Assembly: GCF_019649055.1 (NCBI RefSeq)
Contig: NW_026570424.1
Coordinates: 62,001 to 126,000, forward strand
Direction of reading: 5' to 3'
Source: Paramacrobiotus metropolitanus
Taxonomy: Eukaryota > Tardigrada > Eutardigrada > Parachela > Macrobiotidae
DNA length: 64,000 nt
Of this stretch, positions 21,454-33,300 are shown one piece after another. The position numbers and the translations under genes are program-made. Within the stretch, counting starts at the first letter, position 1; each line of letters begins with the position of its first letter. Below the pieces are notes generated by a model, which was not told the DNA's origin, did no database searches, and worked only from the letters and a program-made list of their open reading frames with translations.

Positions 21454-22755
21454 CGGCAGTGGATAAAAGGTGGCAGTGGCACCTGCCACTGGCAACTGCC
21501 ACCGGCAGTGGCAGTTGCCACTGCACGTTCTGGAAAGCTATAAAACGTGGCAACTTTAAAAAATTCAGAAACTGCTTGAAACGATTCTGCCATTCAGCGA
21601 TAACTCCTATAAAGAGAAAATTAATTTTTATTTTTACAGATCGACTTTATAGAACATATGTTTTCTTATGTTTTTTATGTTTTTTAGCGTATTCTTGTGT
21701 TCATAAATTAAAATAAGTAACAAAGGAAAAGTATGGAATACAAGAAGAAAGGAAAAAACAGAGGAAACCAAAAAAAATAAAACTGTCAAGAAAACGGTAT
21801 CGAATCGGTAAGTTATACAAGTCAAGTGATCCAAGTTTTAGTAATCCAAATTCCAAATGCGATTCCGATATTCTACGGTGGTTTTATTTTTTTCATCCAG
21901 AATGTGCCACATGTCAAAAAAGATCAAACAGTTTGTCGAGATTGCGTGCTCTTATCTGAATACACGAATGGAACGCTTCGGCTGAGATAACTTAACTTGG
22001 ATTTCTTTGCTGCTGACTTTAAAACTTTCGGACCCTGGGGAGACGGAACCAAAAAACTATTGTAATGGAGAAGGTTCGAAACGGTATAGCGGCTTCCACA
22101 GGCCGGAATGAAAGAGTTTTTTAAGCAACGAGTATCTATGCAAATACTACGGGGAACGCGCTTTGTGTCATGGGTACTCGTACGCTAAAAGACATTTCGC
22201 CTAACAATTTGATTCGAATCATAAAAACAAACTAAGAAACCAAAAAAACCAAAGAAAACTCAAGAAATCTAAGAAAACCTAAGACACCCCAGGAAGCATG
22301 GAGATTTAAAAAAAAAAGAAACCAGAAGAAAACGTTTTCGGTATTAGCGTTATTTATGATTCGAATAGAATTTATAGGCGAAATTTTCCGTAGGCGAAAT
22401 GTCCCATAGATGAAGTGGGATGATACCAGTTTTCTGTTATAAACGCTGTTTGGTTATATATAGTGCCAATTTTGTACTTGTATTACAACCAGAAAGCAAG
22501 TACGTGGGAACAGGGATATGCGGGATTCTTTTAGATACACAAAAAACGTTAAAAAGCATGCGAAAACATCTAATAGAGTGGATTTGTGAAAATACAAAGA
22601 TACTTTCTTTATAACTTATCGTTTGATGGCGAAATCATTTCGAGGCGAATTCTAGCTGATTCTGAAATTTGCCACGTTTTATCGCTAGCCAGAACACGTA
22701 GTGGCAACTGCCACTGCCGGTGGCAGTTGCCAGGCACCTTTTATTCCCTGCCTTT
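21454..22755. mobile_element. 1.3-kb element with about 105-bp terminal inverted repeats
   Basis: The left end (21454-21575) and right end (about 22641-22755) are reverse complements at roughly 85-90% by eye. Both contain a GGCAG start, 'ataaaagg', 'tggcaactgccaccggcagtggcagttgccact', 'gttctgg' and 'ataaaacgtggcaa'. The bases TTATAAT flank both sides (21447-21453 and 22756-22762), fitting a 7-8-bp target duplication like that of hAT-type elements. No transposase frame is visible. Inside is a fourth copy of the LINE C-terminal remnant (about 22020-22185), so the element has been invaded or is composite. Confidence 0.7.
22020..22185 (+). mobile_element. LINE C-terminal remnant inside the TIR element
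   Basis: Sequence runs parallel to 11640-11785: 'ttcggaccctgggg', 'acggaaccaaaaaact', 'ggttcgaaacggtatagc', 'gaaagagttttttaa', 'tatctatgcaaata.tacgggg' and 'tttgtgt.atgggtac'. Small indels break the frame. It is closest to the first remnant in the 11626-12272 insertion. Confidence 0.6.
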
Positions 22756-22762
22756 ATAATCA

Positions 22763-23125
22763 CCCAAAACAGAGCAGTCTGGCTGGAACGGGAACTATTG
22801 TTGGCTGTATCAAACAGCTCAAATGCTCCTAGACTTCGGTGTAAGGCCAAAATATACCGCGAGCACGGTGTGCGGCATGGCGGGGGGGGGGGACGCTGCA
22901 AACATTGAAAACAACAAGTTTTTCAAATTTTAATATCAACACGTAGTTAGAGATTTAATTGATAAATCTGTCAGCTTGACGACCATTGTCTTCACTAGGC
23001 TCGTACCTGTTCTCGCAGTTTCTTAGTTGACAAATACCGGGTAGCGCCATCCGTCAGTCGACAGCTGGCATTCGAAAAAAAGTGGTCCTATTCTTTTCGG
23101 GTATCCAGTCAAATCACCCCTTCAT
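22763..23125 (-). pseudogene. Partial duplicate of the kinase-kelch gene
   Basis: The stretch 22790-22890 matches the start of the kelch exon (GAFELFDTANN is preserved on the minus strand), and 23000-23115 matches the end of the preceding exon, including the donor after 'ctgcgagaac' and the block 'ttcgaatgcca.ct.tcgactgacgga'. Frameshifts and stops break both pieces, and homology ends abruptly where the TIR element is inserted and again near 23125. It is a duplicated 3' segment, not a functional gene. Confidence 0.65.
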
Positions 23126-23700
23126 TGGGTGTTTTATTATGGAGATCAAAATTCTTAATTTCCTACAGTTTATTGGGCGCATCTCGCAGTCGTAATTGTC
23201 TTGGAATTAGTCTTGCTACAGCTGTCTCCGAACTTGCTAATTATTTTCTGCTACGCGCTTCCGCGCTTCGTGCCCCGTGCTTATACTTACACATCTTCAT
23301 CAGCTTGCGCTCGCTGAATCTTGCTTTGTGTACTTGTTAATAAACTCTCGATGACCTTGCATTACCTTGCTTGGCCGCCATGGCATGATCGCGCATCTCA
23401 CACCGCTGTCACCAGTGTAAACGGTAGTCAGCTTCCGGGGTCAGCATCGCTGCCGACCGTGCCAGCCGTCGCCACACCCACAGCCGACAGATCGTGGTGC
23501 GGTGGATTAACCAGCCCATTAGAACAGTAACCAAACCGGCTACTGTTATACTATACTTACGGTGCAAACTGGACTATGCGATTACATCGAACAGGATTGC
23601 TGTGTCTGGCTTCGCTTCGGTCTCGTAGTGCTCAAAGCGGTTGCTAGTAATTTGATATCCTCTGGCAATAACTCTTCGATGGATACAAACGGACAAACCT
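23126..23700. other. No gene recognised; AATAAA on plus strand
   Basis: An AATAAA motif at about 23339 is followed by a frame starting in a strong start context (gccgccatggc at about 23370), but the predicted peptide is short and low in conserved features. Nothing else is supported. Confidence 0.3.
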
Positions 23701-23704
23701 CGTG

Positions 23705-24803
23705 AAAGTTGCAGATATTGAGCAGTGTAGCGCCATACGCAAAACTAGAGAACGCTACAGAAGGAAGTGGCATTCCAGACAAACAGCTACGTTGCATCTT
23801 GACAGTGCCGCTTGTAAGTTGTACAGATGCAAACGGAGATTTAGAAACCGACTGCAACACCGTTCCCCACATTCCAGAAACGATTGCCCCGCAGCCGACA
23901 GCGTTCCCGTTTCGGACAGATCTGCTAACACGCGGAGAATGTCTGCAGTATGTACCTCTGCGGCAGAATGACGCTACCTGTTCCCCGGTTTTCGAAGACG
24001 AAGGATGATATCCCCGATCGGACGACAAATATCGCATGTTTCTAACCTCGAGAACGTACATTGCCGTTGACTGCTTATGGGGAAAGCGGACCGTATTGAT
24101 GCGACAAAAACGTCCATTTAATTAGCCCAACGCGAGCGACTACCATCGGTTTACTGGAGCGAAACGACACGACCGATCCAGTCCACCCCGAGGTCATCCA
24201 TCCTATCCGCGAGAAGCTCGTTGAACTGCGGGTCGCAGTGGGCACGCCCTTCATCAGCGCCAAGATATACAACATAGGACTGCGCATGCTGCCGAATCTG
24301 TTCGTTCCTCACCGTTCGAGAAATCCAGAAGCGGCACTTTGCACGGATGCCCCAGATACGCGGTATCACCTTCCGGTACTGCACCACGGCCACGCTGGAG
24401 CCGTACACCTTCACCAAAAAAATTTACCGCATTTGCAGAGCTTATCGCTGGAAGACGGTGTCGCGTATGTTCTGTATATACCACTTAGACCCACACTCTC
24501 CGATTTTGCGAAAGAGGAAGCTGCCCATGGAAGACGATTTGCAGATGATCCAGAGACTACATTGTCACTGCTCCTATGCGTGGTATCGCAATGCAATTTT
24601 GCAAGAAAGGCAAAGTTGCTGCGGTAGGGAATTATGTCGCAGAAGCGGTCTTCATGGCGTTCTCAGTTGCTCCAGTGATGCGCATAGACTGCGCGCAAAA
24701 TCTGACTATGGATAATGTTCGCGATGGCGCCGGCAGTAGCCAGTATTCTTATAATACATCTTTTGCTATCATTTGCAGTGCTGTTAAGAAATCAAGCTTC
24801 TAG
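23705..24803 (+). pseudogene. Decayed plus-strand gene with a probable extracellular domain
   Basis: Several plus-strand segments look coding but lie in different frames. 23709-24008 is Cys- and Pro-rich with CTDANGDLETDC. About 24145-24290 gives LLERNDTTDPVHPEVIHPIR. About 24300-24555 gives FARMPQIRGITFRYCTTATL and KKIYRICRAYRWKTVSRMF. 24560-24803 gives RDYIVTAPMRGIAMQFCKKG through to a stop. The last two join after a one-base shift. The order and the 'Y.W..V' style recall the ligand-binding (ANF-receptor-like) fold of receptor guanylate cyclases, which I can only suggest. AATAAA motifs at 24843-24853 directly after the stop support plus-strand orientation. Some shifts could be unrecognised introns. 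Confidence 0.4.
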
Positions 24804-24842
24804 ATTTAATGAGTTTTTGTCTAGAATCTTTTGACTATCGCC

Positions 24843-24853
24843 AATAAAATAAA
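24843..24853 (+). terminator. Overlapping AATAAA signals
   Basis: Two overlapping hexamers (caataaaataaaatg) lie about 40 bases past the stop at 24803, the right position for polyadenylation of the decayed plus-strand gene. Confidence 0.5.
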
Positions 24854-25124
24854 ATGACGATCAATTACGTTAAGAATTCGCTGTTAGTGTATTCTAGGAT
24901 GGCTATTTGAAAGATACTGCCTCACAGTTAAGATTGTTAATGTCGCTCAACGGCGTATCTGACCCTTGCGGGTCGAATCTTTCCCGCCAAAAAATTGGAA
25001 GGAAGGTTTGTGTTATGGTTATTTGGAGTATCTTCGCACAGAGAAGCGAACGACGCAGTGTTTGTTTGCTGTTTGCCTCTGGAAGGATTCTGAAGGCTTT
25101 AGAATATAGTGAGTGTTAAGAGCG

Positions 25125-28100
25125 TCACACGGTGGTGACTTTTTTATTCATGGCCGATACCGCGAACACTTCAAGCTCGTCAAAAAACTGTGTGGCATCA
25201 CTGGACAACGGGACATCACCGACATGCTTTACTTCCGCGTTCGTCTCTTCAGCGGGATCGTACGTCGACAACTGGCGTTGGTACAAGAAGCAGCTGCTTT
25301 CCATACGAGGAGGAACAGGAGGCGGAACGTCGGGTGACGGGAACGTTGATAACTCTACACTGACCGCATTCTCCTTAATCCAGACATCGTCGTCTGCAAA
25401 AACCGGAATACAACGCAGAATCTGGGCAGTGTGGCGCTGCACTCTTACCTTAATATGTACCTGATTGCGGAGGGTTGCGGCCGGAACTCGTCCGTATAAA
25501 CGCCACCGTCGGCTGTTCACTCTTGGAGTACGTGGCAACCATCTCCCGAACCACTGTCGCCTGCTGCGCTTCGGCCGCGGACGGGAGCGCCGTCAGGACC
25601 ACTTCCGGTTGGGCGGGAGCCGGCGCCACCCGGCTGCGTTTGGACGAGCGCCGTCGACCGCCTTGGGGCGTGGCAACGGTATCGGGAGCGTCCACGTTGG
25701 AGAGCTCTGAGTCGACGCTGCCGGTCTGCGAGGTGGTGCTGATCTGTTTGCGCAGGTCGCTGCGGCTTTTGGACATCGTCGAGGAGGACGCGCCGCGCTG
25801 TCCGCTGGTGCTGCGCTCCTCGTCGTCCGCTTCGCGGATGCAGATTAGGAAGGGGAATTTGTGGCGGAGAGCGGCGCGATACTTTGGGTGACTGATAGCA
25901 TAGACTGCAATGATATTCCACTGTGACCTTTCATGATTGTAATTGCATATATTAATACCCTAACAGCGTATAAAGAAAACGTTTTTATAGTTTCATATGT
26001 AAAAATCGTGACCTTTAATACTAATAAGTGCATATATTGATGACAGCGTACAGTACAAACGTTTTGATAGTTTCGTATACAAAACCGTGACCTTTAATAT
26101 CAATAGAAAGAAAACTACATATAGTAATATATCTTTACAATTTAATTTAATATGACTGCGACCTTTTGAATTAATGAAGTTTTATATGCAGACAATAATA
26201 TTTTACTTTCATACTGCTATGATGTGATAACCCCGTGACCTTTGTTTAGATATCTGTTAAAGATAAAAGAAGTAAATGTTAGTTACCTATGGGATTGTAG
26301 ACGGCGGCTGTTTTGCAGAAAAGCGCCGGTAACTGGGACACGATGGGCGTCAGCAAGCTGCCGTTGGTGGCGATACCTATCAGTGCGACTGTAGCATAAG
26401 GTGTCCAGGCGAACACCCATAGCGCAATGATCATGCCTGCAATCTTGGCGGTTTTGAGCTCCTTCTTTTTCTTGATTTCTTCCTCATTGGCCTTTGCGCC
26501 CTTGCTGGCCGCCGTGCGGTTGGCGGCGTGCTTGAACTTCTTGGCGTGGCGGTAGACTTCTAGCGTGATGAGGGAGTAGCAGACGACGATGGTGGTCAGC
26601 GGGGCCACGTAGGCGCCCATGAAGAAGCAGAAGATGAGGGTTCGACTGGCAGCGGCTTGGTTCATGTAGTCGATGGTGCACGTGGTCAGGAAGCCCTCCA
26701 ATACCTGCGCGTTGAACCGTGAATTAAATTATTAAACAGAACCGTTTTCAATCAAAGAAAATGCCACATACGTAATCGCTGATGCCCGTAAGAGGAAGCG
26801 ATGCCCAGATTGCACTGCAATTGAAATACGCGGAATGAAGCATTTACAAGGGAGACAGTGAAGACTGACAAGTGCTGATCAGCTGTTTCCCTTGCTGTTC
26901 TAATGGAATTCGCTATTAATCAAGAGTGTCATGGTAAATCACGTATATAACGTGGTTGTTGTTTCCGGCCAATGAGATACGAGCCAGACGTACGTTAAAA
27001 TAGCCATTGGTCACTGAGCAACTGTCGTCTGCATGCAGCGTTCCGTTGCGCAACCGGCTATAGCCGCAAAACCGGTTTTAAAGCGGTGACACGGTCGTTG
27101 TACGTACGTGCAAATAGCCGCTAAGTGATCAGTGCAGCTGTCATCTGGATGTCGGATACGGTGCATACGACAATTTTATTAGTACCTGTATATCCATACG
27201 CAAGCCACGGCCAGTTTGGCGCGTTCACGGGTCATGGCGCTCTTCATGATCAGGAAGGGTTTACTGTAAAACATGATAATACTTTCTAGTTTGAAGTGGT
27301 TTCTACGTATTTACAACTTTTTCTGCAGTTGGCAATTTAATGCGGAGCGTGGGCTTACCATATCACAAGGTATCTGTCGACGGCGATGGCTATTGAGAAA
27401 CACATACGCTGCGTTGAATTTCGTGACATCGTGAGCGGGAAGATGTAGTCGACATTTTCAGCCTGACTAACCTGTCATGGTGAGGATGGACGCGCAGCCG
27501 AATATGCCGCCAGTGAAGCCATAGAAGCGGCACGCTGCAAGGATTACGCATTGTCAGCTGATTACACGCTGCTTGCGCGTCCATACCTTGCACGCCGAAT
27601 ATCCATTTGCCTTTCAGACTGCTCATGAAGTACATCGGACAGTTCGTGATCATCATGCCGAAGTCGGAGATGGCCAGGTTGACAATCAGCGCGTTGGACG
27701 GGTTGCGTAAGCCTTTCGTTCTAGCAAATAAACAAACTGAACTAAGCATGTCGTCAGGGCTTCTTTGTCTGCGTGTCGATCAATGCGGCATTTACTGTGG
27801 ATTTGCGGATTAATTTGATAAAAATAGAGACAGGTTACGTACATTGCAAAGAAATGCAGAATTTGTAATTAAATTTGCCCTCGTGCGTTATGAGATTATG
27901 AGATTGTAATTATCAACTTACGTCCTACCAACGTTTTAACCTAGTTACAAAATTTCTTTATTTAACGTTTTCTAGTAATTCGTTTGATTTCCGCTAAAAG
28001 TATTTAGATAAATCATTGCGTTGTCGAACAGTGCGGCTTACTGCGTAAAAATATAGGCCACCGCGGCGTTTCCCGAGATGGAAATGACTCCCAGCAGTAG

Positions 28101-28259
28101 AACGATGATGGCCAGTGCCAGGTGCCAGAGATAGGAAACCGGAGGAAAGTGCTTCCAGTGCTCGTGGATGAGCGGCTCCATCTCGGGATAATAGTCCAGA
28201 TCGTACCATTCGCCGGACGCCGCCTCGGTCGTGGCCGCGGAAGGGCCGTGCATATACAT
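25125..28259 (-). CDS. Rhabdomeric-type opsin, nine exons, about 565 aa
   Basis: Exons in transcript order are 28259-28042, 27720-27587, 27534-27472, 27389-27359, 27263-27186, 26814-26772, 26704-26287, 25904-25461 and 25393-25125. All borders are GT-AG and the total is 1698 bases, an exact multiple of three. Helix 1 has GVISISGNAAVAYIF and helix 2 KGLRNPSNALIVNLAISDF. The DRY motif follows in AVDRYLVI. Helix 6 has ALWVFAWTPYA. Helix 7 has LPALFCKTAAVYNPIVYA, with the retinal-binding Lys at about residue 320 (codon 26314-26312), and then HPKYR, a hallmark of Gq-coupled visual opsins. The product should be a seven-helix photoreceptor of the plasma membrane, binding retinal by a Schiff base. The long cytoplasmic tail (about 230 residues) is Ser/Thr-rich and unusual in length. 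Confidence 0.93.
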
Positions 28260-29242
28260 GGTGCAGTGAAGAAATACCCGAGATTAAGCCATTACATATA
28301 TGCTGGCTATGCATATATCGAGCGGCTGCTGTATCGATCGGTTTGTAAGTCAGGATTAACGAGTGGTGTAGGTGGAATACGTGCAATCATCGCGGTGGTT
28401 ACTTAAATGCACAATTCCATAATTATAATAACACAGGCGTTGGCCTGATCAAATGGTAATTCACTGGTTGACGCATCGGCAAAGTGCCCGCTGATCATGA
28501 GCCGGCCATCCCAGTTATCACCATTTGATCATGCAGCAACGCTAGCGACGTCATCCTCCACATGTGCATTCATTCACTGGGATATCAAGAACAGACAATC
28601 CGCTTAACGAGACTACTAGGTCTTCAATATCCGGTGAATTGTCCATTAACAATAAAGGAGCAACGTGATCGCACGTGCAGTGAGCGCGGACTGCAAGAGA
28701 CGGCGTTATTACGGTTTATACTCACTTGATGGGTGGTCCACTCATCGGCTGCACTGGACACTCTGAAAGGTCACCCGGCACAGACCTTAGCGTAGAATTA
28801 TATACCGCTACACGCACGAATTATGGCGACTACATAGATATGTTTCGACCGCTTTAGAATTTAAGCGCCTGGCTGCTGTTACATGATTGTTGAAAACTGC
28901 CGAAATTCTGTGCCGATATGCGGGGTTTATATAGCGTACAGTTATCCTGCAGCCGGGCGCTGATTGTCCTTTTCGGGATACGTGCGTTGCGTCCAGTGGT
29001 CCGCATTAGTCGTTTCGCATGCGCTCCTTCATTGGTCTTTTTCATTCTTCAAATATGTATTAAAGTCTACGAGTAAAGAAGGTAGTCAACCGTAGTTAAT
29101 ATACAGAAGCTGAACTTTTCCGGTCAGTTCCTTATATAGTATTCATCGGTTCACTTCGTCTAGTCGATGGACGTCATATTCAGAATTCAACATGCCGCTA
29201 TATACTTATTAGTACTTCATAATATTTTGCACTTATAATACT
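28260..29242. promoter_or_regulatory. Upstream region of the opsin gene
   Basis: No coding sequence is supported. This stretch must include the opsin promoter and any photoreceptor elements, but I could not assign a specific site. Short open frames on both strands (28122-28406 plus, 28854-29045 minus) have no conserved features. Confidence 0.35.
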
Positions 29243-29246
29243 ATGA

Positions 29247-29440
29247 ATGTATATTTTACCAACTACAACAACAGGACAAAAAATACGACAGGAAACTGGC
29301 GAGAAACGAGCCAAGGAATATCTTCGCCAGCGGATCAGCATCGAAATCCAGCGAGGAAATGCGGCATCGATCATGGGGACGGCGCCGATGGGAGCGAATT
29401 TAGACCAAATTTTCTCTGTTATTTCCGTCGTACCGTAAAA
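29247..29440 (+). mobile_element. LINE-like C-terminal remnant
   Basis: The frame reads GEKRAKEYLRQRISIEIQRG followed by NAASIMGTAP, the same C-terminal motif as the remnants near 11.7, 12.0 and 22.1 kb. It is followed by A-rich sequence (about 29445-29500), as in the 3' tail of a non-LTR element. No more of the polymerase is present. Confidence 0.6.
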
Positions 29441-29512
29441 AAGACCACAATAATCATAAAAAATAATAATAATATTAGAAGAGACCGCAATAATAAAAAT
29501 ACCACTCTTTTT

Positions 29513-29636
29513 ATAGTTCGCTGGTACTGTACGTACCGGTACGGTATATGTACCATATTGCCATATTATGATATTATTATGGGAATATGGTACAACCGTA
29601 GTCGTATCCTCGTATGTACGTACAAGCGAACTACAT
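29513..29636. mobile_element. Foldback (MITE-like) element, about 124 bp
   Basis: The left end atagttcgctggtact...gtac and the right end gtacgtacaagcgaactacat are reverse complements with mismatches, and inner pieces (gtaccatat / atatggtac) also pair, leaving a short A/T-rich loop. There is no coding capacity. Confidence 0.55.
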
Positions 29637-29639
29637 AAA

Positions 29640-30338
29640 CCGCAAAATTAATCAGCATTATCGCAAATTAACGAAAATCTTTGTTAATATTTCGGGGTGT
29701 TTTCCTTTAGTACGTACCTGAACAAAATTTTCGTGTGTAAATTAGCTCTGTCTGATTTTCTTATTTTTCGGTGGCTAAAAAGTCATAAGAAAACTGGGTA
29801 CAAATTATAATTCCAATAACAAAGTGGAACTGGACGCATTGTGCATTGGTATGGAACATAACGGGTGCTGAAATCGGCTGAAAGTGGAATTTCCACTTTC
29901 CGAGTACAGTAATGCTGCATCACGTGCGCGTGTGCACAAGCGACCACCCAATCAGGCTGGTTACGTGAAAACCACTCGCTTCCTGCTTCGTGAATTTCAT
30001 GCTTTTTCAGCCCGTTGAGCAGCACAGTGCAGTGCAGCGATCCTGTCATTTTTATTTTTGCGTTGGTTGATCGTCTCTCCATACTTCCCGTATCGATGAT
30101 CTGATCACTGAAAATTCGCAGGCCGTTGGTATTTTTGAAAAGGGAATTTAATAGTGATCAACTGATCCCTAAAAGCAGGCCGTTCGCTGGTTAGCAGTGT
30201 AACTGTCGTCAGTGGCGCACAAACGACGTTGTGGGTCGCCACTGCTTTTCTCCGTTTTCTGACTCTCCTTTCCCTCGTCCGTTGGTGGTGATTGCGGCGG
30301 TGGGATCGTCCGTCCTCTGGCCAGTCGTTGGCAGCGTG
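29640..30338 (+). promoter_or_regulatory. Upstream and 5' untranslated region of exportin-1
   Basis: No coding sequence is supported from 29640 to 30338. The frame containing the exportin-1 start is open back to 30231, but the resemblance to exportin-1 begins only after 30339. A transcription start could not be placed. Confidence 0.4.
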
Positions 30339-33300
30339 ATGGTGACGATGAGCAGCATGAGCAACGGCCAGGTCCCGCTGGCTGCGTCCGCCTCCAGTTC
30401 CTCCTCCGTCAACGCTTCCTCGGAGGCCAGCAAACTGCTCAACTTCGCGGAGCGCCTGGACATTGCGCTGCTGGACAAGGTGGTGGGCTACATGTACAGC
30501 GGCGCCAAGTACGAGCAGTCGGAGGCGCAGAAGGTGCTGACGGAGCTGAAGGAGCACCCCGACGCCTGGACGCGCGTCGACGCCATCCTGGAGTACTCGC
30601 AGAACCCCGAGACCAAGTACTTTGCCCTGCAGATCCTCGAGAACGTCATCAAGACGCGCTGGAAGGCGCTGCCCCGGGCGCAGTGTGAAGGTGAGGCGCT
30701 GAGCATTTTTACAGCCGATTTTAACGCTTGTTCATTTTGACTTTGTATCGAATTTTCTCCTATTTTTTTGACGAATTTAAGAATATTATATTATTATTTT
30801 GAATTTCTCCTTCAACTTGCTTGACGGCATTCTTCCTATTATTACTTATTACTTGTAATTTTTACAGTTATAATCAGTTTATTTTTATCGCCATTCGAAG
30901 AGGTAAAAGAGGAATAAATGGATTAATGGAAGCTAAATGTCGTCATCAAACAATTCATTTTCGTTGGAATTTTTCGTTTCTGCTGATTTTTGCGACGGCA
31001 GTTTTCACTCGCATTTTATAATTATTTTCGAATTATTATTATTATTAAGCAAGTGTTAGAATTTTTGAAGTAATAAAAATTTTAGAAACAGAAAGATAGG
31101 TGTCGGTACCGGATAATTTATTGAAAAGCGGAAACCAAATTTTCAAGAAAAATTAAGGGAAGAATTGACGGAAAATGCAGAAATAAATATAAATAAATGT
31201 GAAAATAATCATAAAAACGGGGAAATTTTACGACAGAACGGTTGTTTATTTGCAGGAATCAAAACATACATTGTTGGCCTGATTATTCGCACATCTTCAA
31301 ATCCAGAAATGCACGAGAAGCACAAACTCTACTTGACGAAATTAAACTACGTACTGGTTCAGGTGAGGACGAGTTCTTTCTTTTTTAAAATTTACACGCA
31401 TTTTCTGCTGCTGTTCACTGCGATTTATTCCGAAATATTTTGTACTCTTATCATTTTAATTAATGCGAAATTGTGGCAGATTCTGAAGAAGGAGTGGCCG
31501 AAGAACTGGCCGACCTTCATCGCCGACATCGTGGGCGCCAGCAAGACCAACGAGTGGCTCTGTCTCAACAACATGGAGATCCTGCGTCTCCTGAGGTACT
31601 TTAAGCAATTTTAACTATTAATTAAATTTTAAATTAATATTATTGTAATAAATATGATTAAAAAATTGAATATCTTTATTAAATGGATAATATTAAATGG
31701 ATATTATCATTATAAAATTGATAAATAATGCCACATCGATAAATTGATTATTAATCTTGGAATTGATGATTAAATGGGCGGTTGTGATGGCGTGCTGTAG
31801 CGAGGAGATCTTTGACTTCTCCTCGGGCAGCATGACGCAGGCCAAGACGAAGCACCTGAAGGACTCGATGTGCAGCGAGTTCCAGCAGGTCTTCCCGCTG
31901 TGCCTCTTCGTCCTGGACAACAGCACCAACCCCCCGCTGGTGGCGGCCACGCTGCAGACCATGCTGCTCTTCCTGGGCTGGATCCCGCTCGGCTACGTCT
32001 TCGAGACCAAGCTGGTGCCCAGTCTCATCCAGAAGGTGTGCAATCCTTCCCTTTTCCTCGAAATCTCTTTGTAATCAGTTTAATTTCGCAGTTTCTCATC
32101 GTGCCCATGTTCCGCAACGTGACGCTGAAGTGCTTGACGGAGATCGCCGGCATCTCCGTCTCGCAGCATCCGCAGTACGAGGCCGCCTTCAAGGACATGT
32201 TCCGCGGCACGATGGAGCACTTGAAACAGGTTAGAGAGATTGTACGGCTGGCCCGGGCTGGGTTCATCTGTTTTGCTCTGTTTTGTATTTCTTTAGCATT
32301 AACTTATCTTATTTGTATTTGCTTAGCTATTATTTAGTGCAGTTTTTAAACTTTTTATTCTCTTTCTAAATCTTGACGCTTGATTGATTAATTTTTTTCC
32401 CATTATTTTTCCTTTTCTTTTTATTTACATCGTTTATAATTAGAATTATTTTTTTAGTGAAATAACTGCGGCATCAGTTTTCAATTTTTTTTTGTCATTT
32501 TTCACTTTTATTATTACTTATATGTTTGTCTGTGAATTGATTGTGCGATTAGTTTGCTCTGCTTGGATATTTTTTAAGATTCGATAGGTTTATACTTTTG
32601 CCATGTTTATGTTACCGGATTTCGTAGTGTAGGGACATCATAGCCTCCTACTTCGCAAGATTGTAAAGTTATACTGCTCCACTACAGTAGCTTTCATTTA
32701 GAATTTCGGCACTTTCCACTTGTTTTTGAATTTATTAATTTTCTTTGGTATATCCTTGTAGCATGAATTTTTAATTTTTTGTGGCATTGTTTTAATTTAT
32801 AACTTGTTTTTATTGTATTCATTACCTTTAATTGTTTACCTGGTGAATAGAGGCAACATTTAATTTTTGTTGCGGAATTGTCGCTTAATCTTTTTATTGC
32901 ACTGGTGAAATAATTGGGCTACGTAGTATGTGCTTTTATTGGAGTATATTCCGTTTATTTTGTGAATTATTCGTCGGGTGAGGTAATGTTTGCGGCATTG
33001 GTTGAGATATTTCTGGGTATATGTTATCTATGTTGCGGCATTAATTGTGGGCGTTTGTTAAGATTCTGCCGCTGGAGACGGACATCCGCGCGGCGTACGG
33101 GAAGGGCACGGACGACGAGCAGAAGTTCATCCAGAACCTGGCGCTCTTCCTGGCCACCTGCAGCAAGGAGCACGGCCAGCTGATCGAGAAGACGGCGGAG
33201 CTGCGGCCGCAGCTGCTGGAGACGCTGCGCTACGTGCTGCTCATCTCGCTGGTGGAGGAGATCGAGATCTTCAAGATCTGTCTGGAGTTCTGGAACACGC

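Noticed and set aside
24151-24417. Minus-strand frame of 88 codons as a gene
   Set aside because: The plus strand has the better coding character here and is followed by AATAAA; this frame is probably its shadow.
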